From: Zygnema cylindricum
Taxonomy: Eukaryota > Streptophyta > Zygnematophyceae > Zygnematales > Zygnemataceae
Direction: 5' to 3'
Length of the DNA stretch: 64,000 bases
NCBI GenBank assembly: GCA_037447655.1
Contig: JBBHKE010001175.1
Location: forward strand, 1-64,000
The translations under genes and the position numbers were made by a program. Under the pieces are notes generated by a model. It searched no databases, was not told where the DNA came from, and saw only the letters and a program-made list of their open reading frames with translations. Positions 22,057 to 34,500 of the stretch are shown in pieces; the stretch's first letter is position 1, and each line of letters starts with the position of its first letter.

Positions 22057-25000
22057 GGTTATGGGCCCACCTTTAAGGTACCAATATTTAATGGAACTGG
22101 CTTCATATACTGAGAAAGTATGATGATAGGAGCTCTATGCGAAAAAAGGTTTTGGGCTATAGTGAGTGGACGGTTGGGGCGTCCATCAAGTCTTGGAATC
22201 CCTCCAGGGTTTGGAGGAAGCACATTCACCAGGAAAGAGGATCCACCTTCAACGAACGAAACAAAGGAAGGAGAGGTGGTGGACAAAGGAAAGGAGAAGG
22301 AGGCGACCACACCAATAACAACTGGTTCGGCATTCATGTCACCTATTCCGAGGAACGAGAAGAAGGATACTGAAACCTGGGACTTCAACAATATGGGGGC
22401 AAAGCACTTCATCCTACGCCATCTCACTCAAGGACTTTCATGTCCTCATTTGCAGCTAGAAAGGGCATCAGATATTTGGATGACTCTCATTGAGATGTAC
22501 CGAAGTGGTACGATTCAGCAACAACAGTTGGGTGATCAGAAAGTTAAGGAGTATACATACAAACGGGGGAAGATGTTGGATTTTTGCAATGAGCTTGCTA
22601 CACTCTTCATGGAGCTAGAGTGTGCGGGAAAAGATTTTAGTGAAAAAGAAAAGGTTAACTGTTTACGGATGAAGTTACCCGATGAGTTCGAGAACATAGT
22701 CAACCAAGTGCAGGACTTGCCAGACTCAAGGTGGATATGGAACTCAGTGGTAGGGATGATTCTCGTTCGGGAGAATACGAATGAGATCCGAAGGGGAGGA
22801 AAGAGTGGCCAAGCCTTGGCAACTTCGACCGATTGGAGGAACAAGGATTCCCGGAAACCGATCGAAAACTATAGGGCGAGGGAGCAGAAAAATTAGACCG
22901 ACGAGTTCAGACAAAGGGCTCCCAAAGGTTTATGTCATTTTTGTAAGAAACCTGGGCACTATATGGCAGAGTGCACTAAGCTAATCGAGCTTCGGTTAAA
23001 GGAAGGGCAAACTTGTGGTACCACGAGAGGAAAGAAAAAGGCCCTTGTGACACAGGTACATGAGGCAAAATCCGAGGACGAGGACGATGAGCTCCTTTTA
23101 GATGAGGAGTTGGAGGCGAAAACCGAGGTCGAAATTCCACGATGGCAGAAATGTGCTTACGGTGGATTGAAAGGTGAAGCATGCAAGATTGTAGATTCAC
23201 GTGCCTCCATGCACATGTGTAAGGATAGCACCTGTTCACTAAGATAAGAAAGATTCCCACTGTAGAGATAGAGTACAGGGATGGGAGGATAGTCACCAGT
23301 ACTCTTGTAGGATCGGTAGATTTGAAAGTATTAGTAGAACGAAAGACATCCAAAGTAACATTCTCCGACGTATTGTTTATTCCAGAGCTGAACAAAAACC
23401 TCATCTCTACATCTGTATTAGATGATAAGGGTTTTTTTACTAGCACTAGGGAAGGAGTCTTACTGCTAGTTTTGAGGAGGATTTTTATTTCATTGCTGAG
23501 AAAGGTAGCCATGGGATGTTTATGCTGGTTTTAAGTAATGAATCGAAGAAACTTTATTATGCTTGTGTTCATGATATTATGATGTGGCATAAGAGGCTTG
23601 GGCATGTGAATCTAGACAAGTTAAGAGAGATGAAAAAGATGGGAGTGGTGGAAGGGATTAAGTTAGTGAGAGTGATAATATAAGTGATTGTAGTGGATGT
23701 GCTCAAGGTAAAACACACACATTACCCTTTCCTAAAACAGCCACCTATAACGGAGAAAAAAATTCTAGATCTAGTACACACAGATATTTGGGGACCGGCT
23801 AAAGTGCCCTCACCGGGGGGGAAGAGATTTATGATGAGTATCACTGATGATTGGTGTCGGTATTCCCGGGTGTATTTTTTGAAAAACAAGTCCGAAGCTC
23901 AGGATTGTTTTAGACAATATAAAGCATGGAGTGAAAAACTCCATGAAACTCCAATCAAGAGAGTAAGGAGTGACAAACGTGGGGAGTTTACTTCTAACCA
24001 GTTTGAAGATTTTTTGAGGGAAGATGGAGTCCAACACCAAAAGAAAATTCCAGAAAAACCCTGAACAGAATGGGGTAGCTGAAAGGTTAAATAGAACACT
24101 AAGTGATAGTGCTAGAAGTATGTTTTCAGATAAAAAGATAGGAAAAAAGTTTTGGGCAGAAGTAATGAACTGTGCTAATTACCTCAAAAATAGAGTTTTT
24201 ACATCAGCTATAAAAGATCAAACACCTTATGAGAGATGGACATGCCGGAAACCAGACATATCCCACTTAAAGGTTTTCGGCAGTAAGTGTTCAGCCTAGA
24301 TACAGATCGGTTCAATTGGAAGCTAGATCCTAAAGGAAAACTAGGAAACTTATTAGGATATGATGATGATGTTAAAGGATATAGAGTTTATGATCTAAAA
24401 AGGGAAGATATAATCTTAGTAAAGCATCTAGTTGTTTTGGATGAAGGAAAGTTTGTGGATCCCTTCAAATATACAAAGTCAGTAAAAATCAGATTTGAGT
24501 CAAAAAATTCCGATGACTTTGAACTTCCTAACTATCCACGTTTTAGAGAAGATGACATTCTTGCACGTACAAATCAGACCGAAAACGACATGACTGTGGA
24601 AACTCCAGTGACAACTCTACCCGAAGCAGAAGACGTGGTGGAAATTGATTTGAAATCAAGGGATAGGGGAGAAGTCGAGTTTGTTCGAAAGAATCCATGA
24701 GAACCATCTATTCCGGCCTCAAATTTTGAGGGGGGAAGGAGAAGTAGCAAAAGACTGCAAGAAAAACAGGTTAATAACAAGGTAACTAAACTATCTCATC
24801 AAGATGAACCTCAAACTTATGGAGAGGCGATGACTTGTCCAGAAAGAAATCGGTGGAAGACAGCCATCAATGAGGAGATGGCCTCAATTATGGCAGCCGA
24901 TACTTGGGAACTGGTGGATTGTCCACCTAACCGAAAACCAATCGGTTGTAAGTGGGTTTTTAAATTAAAACTAAACCCAGATAACACAATCGAGCGCTAC

Positions 25001-26386
25001 AAAGCCCGATTAGTGGCAAAGGGATTTACACAAAAGGAGGGAATTGACTACGAGGAAACCTTTGCCCCGGTGGTCAGATTTCCCTCCGTCTGCATACTTA
25101 TCAGCCAGGCAGCAGCGGAAGACATGGAAGTGCACCAGATGGACATCAAGACAGCCTTTTTGCATAGAGAATTGGAAGAGGAGATCTTCATGCGACAACC
25201 CGAAGGGTTTGTGGAGGAAGGAGAGGAGAGTAAGGTATGCCGACTGATTAAATCTCTTTATGGTTTGAAACAGGCGCCTCGATAGTAGAATAAGAAGCTT
25301 GATGAGTTTCTTACCGGTTTGGGATATATACGGATCAGCTCAGATCACTCAATCTATGTTTTCGAAGATGAGGAAGGTTTTATATTTATTGCAATTAATG
25401 TTGATGATTTGCTTGTTTTAAGTAAATTAATGGAAAAAATTAATAAACTGAAAACCGATCTTAAGGGGAGATTTGAAATGAAGGATATGGGGAAAGCAAA
25501 ATATATTTTGGGAATTCAAGTAGAGAGAGACCGAAAAAGAAAAATTATAAGATTGACTCAAAAAGAAGCAATAGGGAACATGCTTGAAAAATTTCAAATG
25601 GATAAAGCTAATAGTTGTACAACTCCAATGGAGTTGAAGAAGGGAAGTGAGGGGAGTGAGGAAGAAAGAGTCATAGTCTTAGACGAGTAATTATCTCCTG
25701 AAGAACAGAGATTCATGTAGACTATTCCTTACAGGCAAGTAGTGGGAAGTCTAATCTATTTTATGAATTGTACCGGCCAGATTTAGCTGCAAATGCAGGA
25801 GTGCTGAGTAGAAATCTAAATGCTCCCACTAAGAGGGATTGGGAGGCAGCTAAGAGAGTCTTTAGATATTTGATAGGAACTAGGGATCTATGGTTGCATT
25901 TGGGTGGGGAGAATACTGACATCACTACTTGGAGTGATGCCAGTTATGGTGATGCTCCGATGAGGAGATGCACTTTTGGATATGTATTATATGTGGGTGA
26001 TGGGGCTTGTTGTTGGAGTAGCAAACAACAAAAAGTTATTGCTCAGTCCACCATGGAGGCTGGGTATATGGCCTCTTGCTCTGCTGTAAAAGAATTGATG
26101 TGGGTGAAGTCTTTGCTTGGTGAGCTTGGTCACCTTAAGAGTGGTGTGCAGAATTTTTTTTGTGATAATCAGCAACAATCGCTGTTTTTGCCAATCCTAA
26201 ACATCATTTTAAAGCCAAACACACGGACATCAGACTCAGCTTTGTTAGAGAGAAAGTAGAAAACAAAATAATCAGTTTAGAGAACCGACCAAATAGTGAG
26301 ATGGTAGCAGATATGATGACCAAACTTGTGCCTTCCCCTAAGCTAATTATCTGCAGGGAGAAGTGTGGTCTAAAATTAAAGATTGA
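22037..26386 (+). pseudogene. copia gag-pol polyprotein, copy B (broken)
   Basis: The gag is open from about 22120 to 22896. The zinc knuckle CHFCKKPGHYMAEC (about 22934-22975) is intact, unlike copy A. The protease site is damaged (VDSRASMHMC near 23195; Gly of DSGAS is Arg). Integrase blocks HTDIWGP and GVAERLNR are present, but the middle block reads RSDKRGEF, not RSDNGGEF. RT is read from about 24830 with MDIKTAFLHRELEEEIFM. The active site is NVDD (25397-25408), the Tyr being lost. RNase H has TTWSDAS and STMEAGY, so the catalytic-region Glu motif is altered. Frame changes or stops occur near 22893, 23240, 23460, 24062, 24290, 24697, 25283, 25687 and 26175. Confidence 0.9.
22057..22071 (+). 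promoter_or_regulatory. primer-binding site of copy B
   Basis: GGTTATGGGCCCACC, identical to copy A and placed directly after the LTR. Initiator-tRNA anticodon-arm type. Confidence 0.8.
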
Positions 26387-26403
26387 CTAGAAAATAATGG
26401 GAG

Positions 26404-27010
26404 TGTAGAAATTAATGGTCCATTTAAAGTATTTTCTAGGTCTAAATAGAAATATAGAAAGAAGCCGAGGCAGTCTACCTCTAACTTCTCTCTCCAACTC
26501 TCAAACTTGTCGCAATGACTGAGAAATTGGAGAGGAAGCTAGAGCCATGGCTACCTAGGCTATGCAGAGGTTTACGGGAATTATATATTTGTTAGAGGTT
26601 TATTTACTAAAAGGTATGTGCCGTCCACAAGATTTGATCCTAGTACCTACCGGACGGCAGACAGCGGGTAGCCGGTAGCCTTAGCCATTAAGTCTTTAAC
26701 TAGTGATACGTACTATATGGATTGATATTTAATTAAACATTATCAGGTAGGAAAATTCATTTTAATGTAACTTTTTACGGTATTCATAGAACTAATAATG
26801 TAACACTACGGATTACGGTACGGATAAGAAACCAATACCGCGCATTTATTTCTTTACTGGAACAAATACCGCGCATGCATTTATTACGGCTACGATTAAA
26901 TGTGAATTTAATCTGATGGCCGAAATTAACGCCGAGATCGCGGAAGAGGATTACGGCGGTTTTTGGTCATCGCCACATCGGATGACATGTGGTGGAATGA
27001 CATTGGATCG
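26404..27010 (+). repeat. truncated 3' LTR of copia copy B
   Basis: Begins TGTAGAAATT after GGGAG and follows the LTR family to CATTGGATCG, then switches to TGCATGAGAGG, the end of element X1. Confidence 0.93.
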
Positions 27011-28291
27011 TGCATGAGAGGCTAGCAAGCAAACATGCATCAATGCTAAGCCAGGAGGTAGCCACTAGGCTCTCTGGTCTTTATCACATTCCCTACAAAA
27101 GTTATCTCGTTACGACAGCAAAGTAAGAAATATTCCAACCGGAACATGGGAAAATCCAAATCTGATCAAAAATATACTCCTTTCAAGTTAACCGAAATAG
27201 AAACAATACAAAAACACACAACTAAACCGTCAAGCTGCCCGAGGAAGGCACACCAAGGTACAGATGTGCTCCCCCACGATCTCCAATTCCACAAATCCAC
27301 CAAAAGACCAAGTTTGGAGGGAAACCTTCCGGACGTGGCCTTAGGCCGTGTGGATTAAAAACGTGGGCAGAAATAAAAGGGGAAATATTCTTAACCTATC
27401 TAGCCTCTACAGCTAGCTAGCAAGGAGAAGAAAGACACGTGGGCAATCGGTGAGAGAGAGAGCAAGAGAAAAGCTCCGCTGCCAATAGAAAATTCTTGTC
27501 CAAAAGCTAAATTCTCTAAGTCTGAGAATTAGGCTAAGTAAGAGCTACGCTAGGCCTAAGCAAAATTAGCCTACGTCTAGTCTACTTTACATGCATGAAA
27601 CTACTAAAGATGTTGGCCAATAGGCGGCCAACATCGTCTGCCGTACGCCTGACAAAATCCACAATCCGAGGGTAAAAACCCTCCCTAACTACATGTGCGC
27701 GCGAACCTACATGGGTTCGCGACTTAAATAAATACAAGGTATCGAAGCGACGCCGATACTACCAGGAATCGCGATTCGGCGCCAAACGATACTTCGCGTC
27801 GATACTCCCGAAATTGCGTGCATACGCACGAAACGAAACATATCGCACGAAACGAAAACCATTGCACGAACTATTTCTGGAAATCGCGATGCGTCGCCAA
27901 AACGATACTTCGCGTCCATACTTCGAAAATAACATACCTGCGCACGAAATAAAACATATCGCACGGAATTAGTACTATTCAACGAAACGTGCACGCGAAT
28001 CGCGTACACGTCATAAATAAATGAATCGGCGTAAAATCGCACGTGTGAACGAAATTTATATATGCGTGCGAAAATCATGCGTGCATGCATTAAATCGCGC
28101 GTGCATGCATAAAACCGCGCGCGCGTGCCTTAAACTGCGCGTGCATACAAAATACCGCGCGTGCGTACAGAATACCGCGCGTGCGTGAGAAATACTGCGC
28201 GTGCGTGATAAATACTGCGCGTGCGTGCAAAATACCGCGCGTGCGTGCATGATAACGTGCGCGCGAGCAGACGACACGATGCGGCATGACA
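27011..28291 (-). mobile_element. element X1: short derivative of element X
   Basis: Reads TGTCATGCCGCAT... from 28291 leftwards. It matches the 5' domain of X2 (42286-43553) over its whole length to GGCTTAGCAT at about 27042. It then switches to a 32-base end (27011-27042) that matches the far 3' end of X2 at 37716. X1 therefore looks like X with everything between the 5' domain and last 32 bases deleted. It could instead be a full LTR of the X family. The ends are TG/CA. The flanks GATCG and TCTCG do not match. Confidence 0.65.
28079..28262. repeat. CpG minisatellite in X1
   Basis: About nine units of roughly 20 bases of the type CGCGCGTGCGTGCAAAATAC. The same array, longer, is in X2 (43240-43535). 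The open frames across it on the minus strand (HARAVFCTHARYF-like) come from repeat composition and are not proteins. Confidence 0.9.
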
Positions 28292-30343
28292 TCTCGGATT
28301 CATAGAGGCCCGAGTAAATTGGAAGATCAATTTCTGAAAGTGTTTGACAAGTTGATGTGGTATATTGATGCCCTGTTGCAATCTGAAGCAAGAGGTAGAA
28401 AAAAAAGAAAGGATCTCTATTTTGGTAGAGATGAGAGTCGAGGAGAAAATGATTTGAAGAAAGAGGAGAAAGAGAAGGGGAAATTGTCACTTTAAATTCA
28501 GAAGAGTCGAGGTAACATTTAAAGAGTTTGAGAAGAATTATTTTTCTCAATATTTTGTTAAACTATGTCGGTAGTGGAAGAGATCACAAAAGAGGCGATT
28601 GAGGTGATCGCGGTGTAAGCCTCGGCCGTGTTGAATTTAAAAATTATTTTGAGTTTGGAAATGATACGGAAAACGGACTATAATTTTCCGATTTGTATTT
28701 TAATGATTAATTAGATGAGAGGAGATGAAGATTGAGAGAAAATTTTGATTTTTATGAAGAGAGCAAAATTCATTTCTTGTTTATTGCGGATTCCGAATTG
28801 GAGGAGAAAGCGCATGCCTATTTTTTGGTTTTAATAATTGAAGGAAATGTTGACATTGAGAGTGACATTAAAATTGACATTTATGATTGGAGTGACGGGA
28901 ATTTTTATTCCCGAGTGTCCTTGAATTCGCGGAAATTTCAAGGCTTTAATGGAGTTCGCACGTAATCTTCAAGAATTACAATTGGAGAAAGAGAAAGAGG
29001 GAGTTAAAATATTTGAGTGAGTTCTTGTATTATGAGGGGGAAGAAGCCAAATAAGGTTTCTTATTTTTTCGGTAAGGAGAAAATATTTCAAACTCGCATC
29101 ATTATATTTCTGATGTGAGGGAAATTAACTTTATCTGGTGAGCATTTTGTGTGCGAGAAAGCTGCTGTTGTGTGCGAGAATGTTGCTTAAAGCCCACAGT
29201 CGTATTCCGAATTAAGAAGATGGGAAACGATAGTGGAGGCGGTAAAAGAGAAGAGAGCTCAAAAGGAGAGAAACGAGAGTGAATTATAGAGTGTGACGTC
29301 CGTTTTTGACGCAAGGTAACGAAGGAAAATTGAAACTAAATTTTCGTGCGTGCGTGCGACTTTGTACGCCTACATGTGGAGTGACGCGCCATTGTGTACA
29401 GTGGCCAGTTAAAGAGGAGTTCTAATTAAGTTTTGATTATGTGTCAGTTGCAAATCCGAGAGGGGGTCATATGAAAACCTCATAAAATAGAGTTGCGGTT
29501 AACGGCTATGTGGATTGGTAAAGGTGCCGTGGAGATTTAGATTTTCACAATCTGATTATGACATACTTATGAAAAGACGTGAGTATGTACTTTTGAGTTG
29601 GAAGATTACCAGATATTTTGGCGACCTTTATTTTTGTGTCGTCGACATGTATCGTCAGGTGGTGTAAGGTCGTTATGGTACATCATCCGTAGCATATATG
29701 ACATCTATTTTTTGTTAATGAAAAATAAAAAATGAAGTATTTTTGGAGTTTTATATGAGAGGAGGTCAGAAGAAGAAGTCGTTCCGTACAAATAGCCGAT
29801 TGGAAGCTTAACGTACATTGGGGAATAAACGATGATGTCGGATTTTTAGGCGGCCGTTTTGGTCGTCGTCATAAATTTGCACGCGAATAGATATTAAGTG
29901 ACAGTCACTAATCTTTTGATATCTTTTTGGTACGATTGATTTGTGATATGTCTTTCGATTGGTGAAGATTCATTTGTGTACTTTTCTTTGGAAATTTTCT
30001 GATTCGGATTGGGACGGCAATTTTCGACCTTTATTTTCGAAAATTCAACGGCCGGTTACGCAATAATATGGAGCGGCAGTCGATTATTGTTTTAACGATG
30101 TTCGAACAAATGAGGATGTGCCACGTGGAAATGTCGTATATGATTATGCAATTATTTATGTTACCTTTTGAGGAGTGAGCGACCGAAATTGCATTATCAT
30201 ACACTTTGAGGAGATTCTCGCAATACAAAGGGGAAACTTGGACTTTTGCGTAAATCAACAGATTGACCGGTGTCGCGTTTGTCCGTTAATGTTTATTTTG
30301 GAGGAATTTGGAGTTCGACAATTCCAACAATAAAGAGGGGGAT
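28292..30343 (+). mobile_element. internal region of element E (3' part)
   Basis: Runs up to a purine tract (TAAAGAGGGGGAT, 30332-30343) that directly precedes an LTR start, so it is the 3' internal part of a retroelement. The first 200 bases can be read as a Lys/Glu-rich segment with KLEDQFLKVFDKL and GRKKRKD, similar in character to the N-terminal gag region of element F (58335-58560). No RT, integrase or RNase H is seen in the remaining 1.8 kb, so E is probably a gag-only non-autonomous element. Relation to F is inferred. Confidence 0.5.
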
Positions 30344-30947
30344 TGTTACATTATTGTACGAATAAGGAAAGAGTCCGAAATCGCGTGGAGTTTTGTTTCA
30401 AGGTGTTTTGGCGAATTTGCCAATGAGAGGGTGATTGATAGATTCATTGTTAAATTGCACAAAGTGACGCTTCAGTGAACCGCAATGTAAATCGCGTTCG
30501 CATAAGGAGCGCTCGACTTCGGTTCACGTCTATGTATTTATATGGAGATATTTTTTGCGAGTACTTCGCACGGGTGGATTTGTGACAGTTTGAGTTGGAC
30601 GTCACTTTCATATTGGGTTGGCGTTTGAAGCGTTCAGCTTCAATTCGCAAGTACACATTTTGTGTACGTTTGGTGTTTAGTACTTTTTGTGTATTGGCGT
30701 TTGGCGCTGAAACGTGCGACTTTCATTTCACGTCAATATTTAATAAGTCAGCGAACATAATGTACGATTTCGTTTCGCGTCACTTTTTGTTTCTGTGCAG
30801 GTGTATTATTTCGTGTGTAGGTGTTTTAGTTTCGTGCATGCACAACACACGCACGAAACTTCTTATTTTGGAGTTTTGCATTTTGAAGACGAATGCGTGT
30901 ACGCCTTCTTTCGTGGAAGCTTCCTTTGAACGTTTTCTGGAAGGAGA
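30344..30947 (+). repeat. LTR of element E, left part (interrupted by D)
   Basis: Begins TGTTACATT directly after the purine tract and continues to GGAGA, where copia element D is inserted. The right part resumes at 36559. Together they make about 1102 bases with ends TGTT...AACA. Confidence 0.7.
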
Positions 30948-31533
30948 TGTTAAGGGTAATTTAGCTTTACGTCTGTCCGTACTCGTCATACGTCGCTCCG
31001 GTCTTGGTCTCTTCAGTACCCATCATTACATGGGTCGGTTCGGTCTTGGTCTTGTTCGTACTACACATGCGTCGGTCCAGTCTTGTGGCCCTACGTACAA
31101 GTCCTTTGGGCGACGGTCTCTATTTTTACATAAGTTTTGGTTTTGTCTTAATTCTTTTTGTACTTTTAATTTTGTCTTGGTACTCTTTGTCTCTTGAGTC
31201 TACGTCGTTACTTTAGGTCCTAATTACTTTTGTACATTGGCGACCTAAAGTCAATCCGTTACAATCTAACTTACGTTAAAATCTAGTCTACATACATTAG
31301 AATCTTGTCACGTAAAATGTTGACCAGATGTATTAGAATTTTGACTAGGATCCTTTTAGTTACATCACACCAAAGAGCGCTTAGACTCCACAGTAATTAG
31401 CACTGTGTATTTTGTATATAAGTGAATTTTCTCACTCAATGAAATCATCCCAAATACAAATCAATTTCTCTCTCCAATGCATTATCTTTCTCTTGTGTAC
31501 AATTTTATGGCTTCCGCCAATCCACCTCCAATA
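30948..31533 (+). repeat. 5' LTR of copia D
   Basis: 586 bases with a clear TATA box (TATATAAG near 31416). ATG codons at 31477 and 31507 lie inside the LTR and open the gag frame. The 3' copy at 35978-36553 is about 10 bases shorter. The base after the LTR begins CGTTATTGGC, which partly resembles the initiator-tRNA anticodon-arm primer site of copies A-C (GTTATGGGC). Confidence 0.9.
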
Positions 31534-34500
31534 CGTTATTGGCTTGGCTATGCCACTTCTTATAGTATCCAGAAGTTTGATGGCCAAAACACTTATGATT
31601 GGTCATTTTCAGCCACGCATTTTTTCAAACACGAGAAGATTTGGGACCATTTTATAGGAATTTCAAAACCTCCTATCCTTTCCTCTAGTGATACACCAGC
31701 AGAAAAAGCTACAAAGGAGTTAGCAATAGCTACATGGAAACAAAATGATGAGGATGCGCACGCTCGCCTAGTGATGTCACTTACTACCGAGCGCACTCGT
31801 CTTATTCGCGGCGCCTCCTCTTCTGCCGAGGCTTGGAGTCGTCTTCAAGCAGCTTACATTCAAATCGGATGGGCCGCTCGCCGAATTCAAAAACGAGCGT
31901 TATTTAACTTCATAAAAAAGCCAACGGAAACTATGCAAGATTCGATTAGCACAGTCGAATTGTCCGAAGGAAAGTGCACCATGATAGGCGTCCATCTTTC
32001 CGACGAGGCTCTCTCTTCTACCCTTTTGGGAGGACTTCCTAAAACCTTTTCCCCTTGCATTTCCTCGTTTGACAATCTAGACCAATCCATTCCTTTTCAC
32101 TCCCTTTGTACAAAACTTTTGCATGAAGAGACAAAACTTCTCTGTTTTTCTGCTCTAAATCTCTCTTATGCAAATGCTTTTATTGCTGAAAATCAGAAAA
32201 CTAACTCGGGGGGGGGTGTAGCGTTTGTTTTGCGCTTATTGCAAAACAAAAGGACACTCCATTGAAGAATGTCAAAAATTGGCGAGGTGGAAAGCAACCG
32301 AGGCTTCCAATCCCCCTAAAAATGGAGGAAATGCCAACGTTGCCAAAGCCACCCCACCAGTTTTTCCCACCCCCCCATTCCCTCCACACCCATCTTTCCC
32401 TCCAAATTTTCCTTATCCTCACCATTATTCCCCTTCTCCATCCCTCCCACAATCTTCCAACGCCGTAGCGCACTATGTCTTTTCAAACTCCATTAACCTT
32501 CCTTGGTCGACCACTTTCTCCTCACATTTTCCCTCTAATTATCCCACTCTAGTAGCTTCCCCTTTTGTCCTCCCTCCCTCACCAGAATTTGGATATGGGA
32601 ATGTTAGGGTACGCTTTTCTATCTCAAACCCGTGACGATTGGCTAGTAGATAGTGGTGCTAGTCACCACCTTTCACCAGGATCTGATTGGTTCACTCACC
32701 TTTCTCCCTTATCATCTCCTATGCAGATTCGCTTAGGAGACGACCGCATTTTGTTGGCTACTCATTCTGGCGACGTAAACGTCCCTAATGTGTATATTCA
32801 CATTCGCAACATACTCTTTGTTCGTGGTCTAGCTAGAAATCTATTCTCTGCTAAATTTGCCACTAATGACGGCTTAAAAGCTAAATTTATTAATGATAGA
32901 GTAAGGTTTGTTGATAGAAAAGACAATAGTACTATAGGTTTCGGCGTAGCACGAGATTCTATGTACGTCCTACAATCGTATAGTACATCAAAGATATTTG
33001 CTTTAAGTGCTAGCGTCGAAAGTTTTTCCCTTTGGCATTTAAGATATGGTCATTTAAATAGCGAAAGTTTGCGTACTTTGCCATATCTTGTAACCGAAAT
33101 AACTTCATTTTCTAACAAATCTTTGGAATTTTTGTCACAGTTGCGTGTAAGGAAAAATGTCGTGTCACTCATTTCCCACTAGCACTACCGTTATCAGTGA
33201 ACCCCTTGCACTTGTACATACGGACGTATGTGGACCCATGCGCACGCGTAGTTATAATGGATCCCTTTATTTTGTCACTTTCATTGAACACGCCATTCGT
33301 TTTTCACACATGTATGCAATATGTCATAAATTTGACCCTTTTGCAGGATTTCAGGAATTAAAGGCGATGGCAGAAAATTTTCACAACAAAAGAATCAAGG
33401 TCTTGCGTAGTGACAACGGTGGCAAATTTTTGTCCAACCAATTTTCTGAATTCCTTTTGCAATATGGAATCTTGTGTCTTTTAATGGCGCCTTGGACGCC
33501 ACATCAGAATGACATCGTAGAAAGGTACAATCGTACATTACATGACATGTCACGCTCAATGCTGTACTTTTCTAATTTGCCATATGAATTTTCGGCAGAG
33601 GCTGTCGTTTGTGCAAATTACTTACGCAATTTTTGTCCCACTAACGCTTTACCAAAATCTACTCCAATGGAAGCGTGGTCCTCTGTTAAACCACATATAC
33701 ATCACCTTCGAATCTTTGGATGCGAAGCTTGGTTTACAGACTTTCTCCAATCGGACGGCAAATTGGGTGCCCGCGCATTTCGTGGCATTTTCGTTGGGTA
33801 CGCTCCAAATTCCAAAGTGTACCCCATCTGGAGTTTTTCTCAAAATCGCGTCATCACCATCAGAGAAGTAACTTTCAACGAAACGCCACTTTTCCAAACC
33901 TTGTCTTGTACTCCCTTCCCTTCTCTTCTTCCCCCATTATCCAACTTTCCCTCTCTCACCCTCTATGACCCTCTTCCTCCAACACTTCCCCTTTAATCTT
34001 TTCAGCCACCTAACCTCACCTACCTTACACCTTCCCACCCCTCTCCTCGTAGTCTTCCCATATTTCTTCCTTTATTATCTTTAAGTCCCCCTCCTCCTCC
34101 ATCTTCTCTTACCCCTGTTGTTTTCTCAGCTCCTCCCATCACTCATGCCAACCAATCAACTGCCCTTCCTCTTCATCCTGTCAGAAATTTTGAAGATACT
34201 ACCTCCTCTCTCCCTCTTTTCCAAGATAATCCTATTTTTGAGAATCTTTCCCCCTCAATTTTTTCACACTCACCTTTTCTTGGGCCTTTTATTCATCTTG
34301 AGCCTTCACCTCCCGAGCTTGAGGCTTCCCCTCTCCCAGAGCCATCTCTTTTTCCTCGCCAGAACCGCGCACGCCCTACCATTACCCCCTTTCGGCTTAT
34401 TACCTCCATAGGCCATGCCTTTCTTGCTTACGCTTACTCGGCTAGGGCCTATGCCTCTCTTATTTCGGCCCATCTCTCTCTCAAAGCTGCCCTAAAACAT

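Larger units (their letters stand above)
21002..27010 (+). mobile_element. Ty1/copia retrotransposon, copy B (3' LTR cut short)
   Basis: Second member of the copy A family: 5' LTR 21002-22056, primer site 22057-22071, gag-pol 22037-26386, 3' LTR 26404-27010. The 3' LTR stops after the first 607 bases, at CATTGGATCG, where element X1 begins. The missing LTR remainder does not appear on the far side of X1, so this junction is not a simple insertion. Confidence 0.93.

Noticed and set aside
28056-28550. Open frame of 164 codons with repeated HARAVFCTHAR-type words
   Set aside because: It is the translation of a CpG minisatellite. Similar frames appear in all phases of the array and in X2, so it is a repeat artefact.
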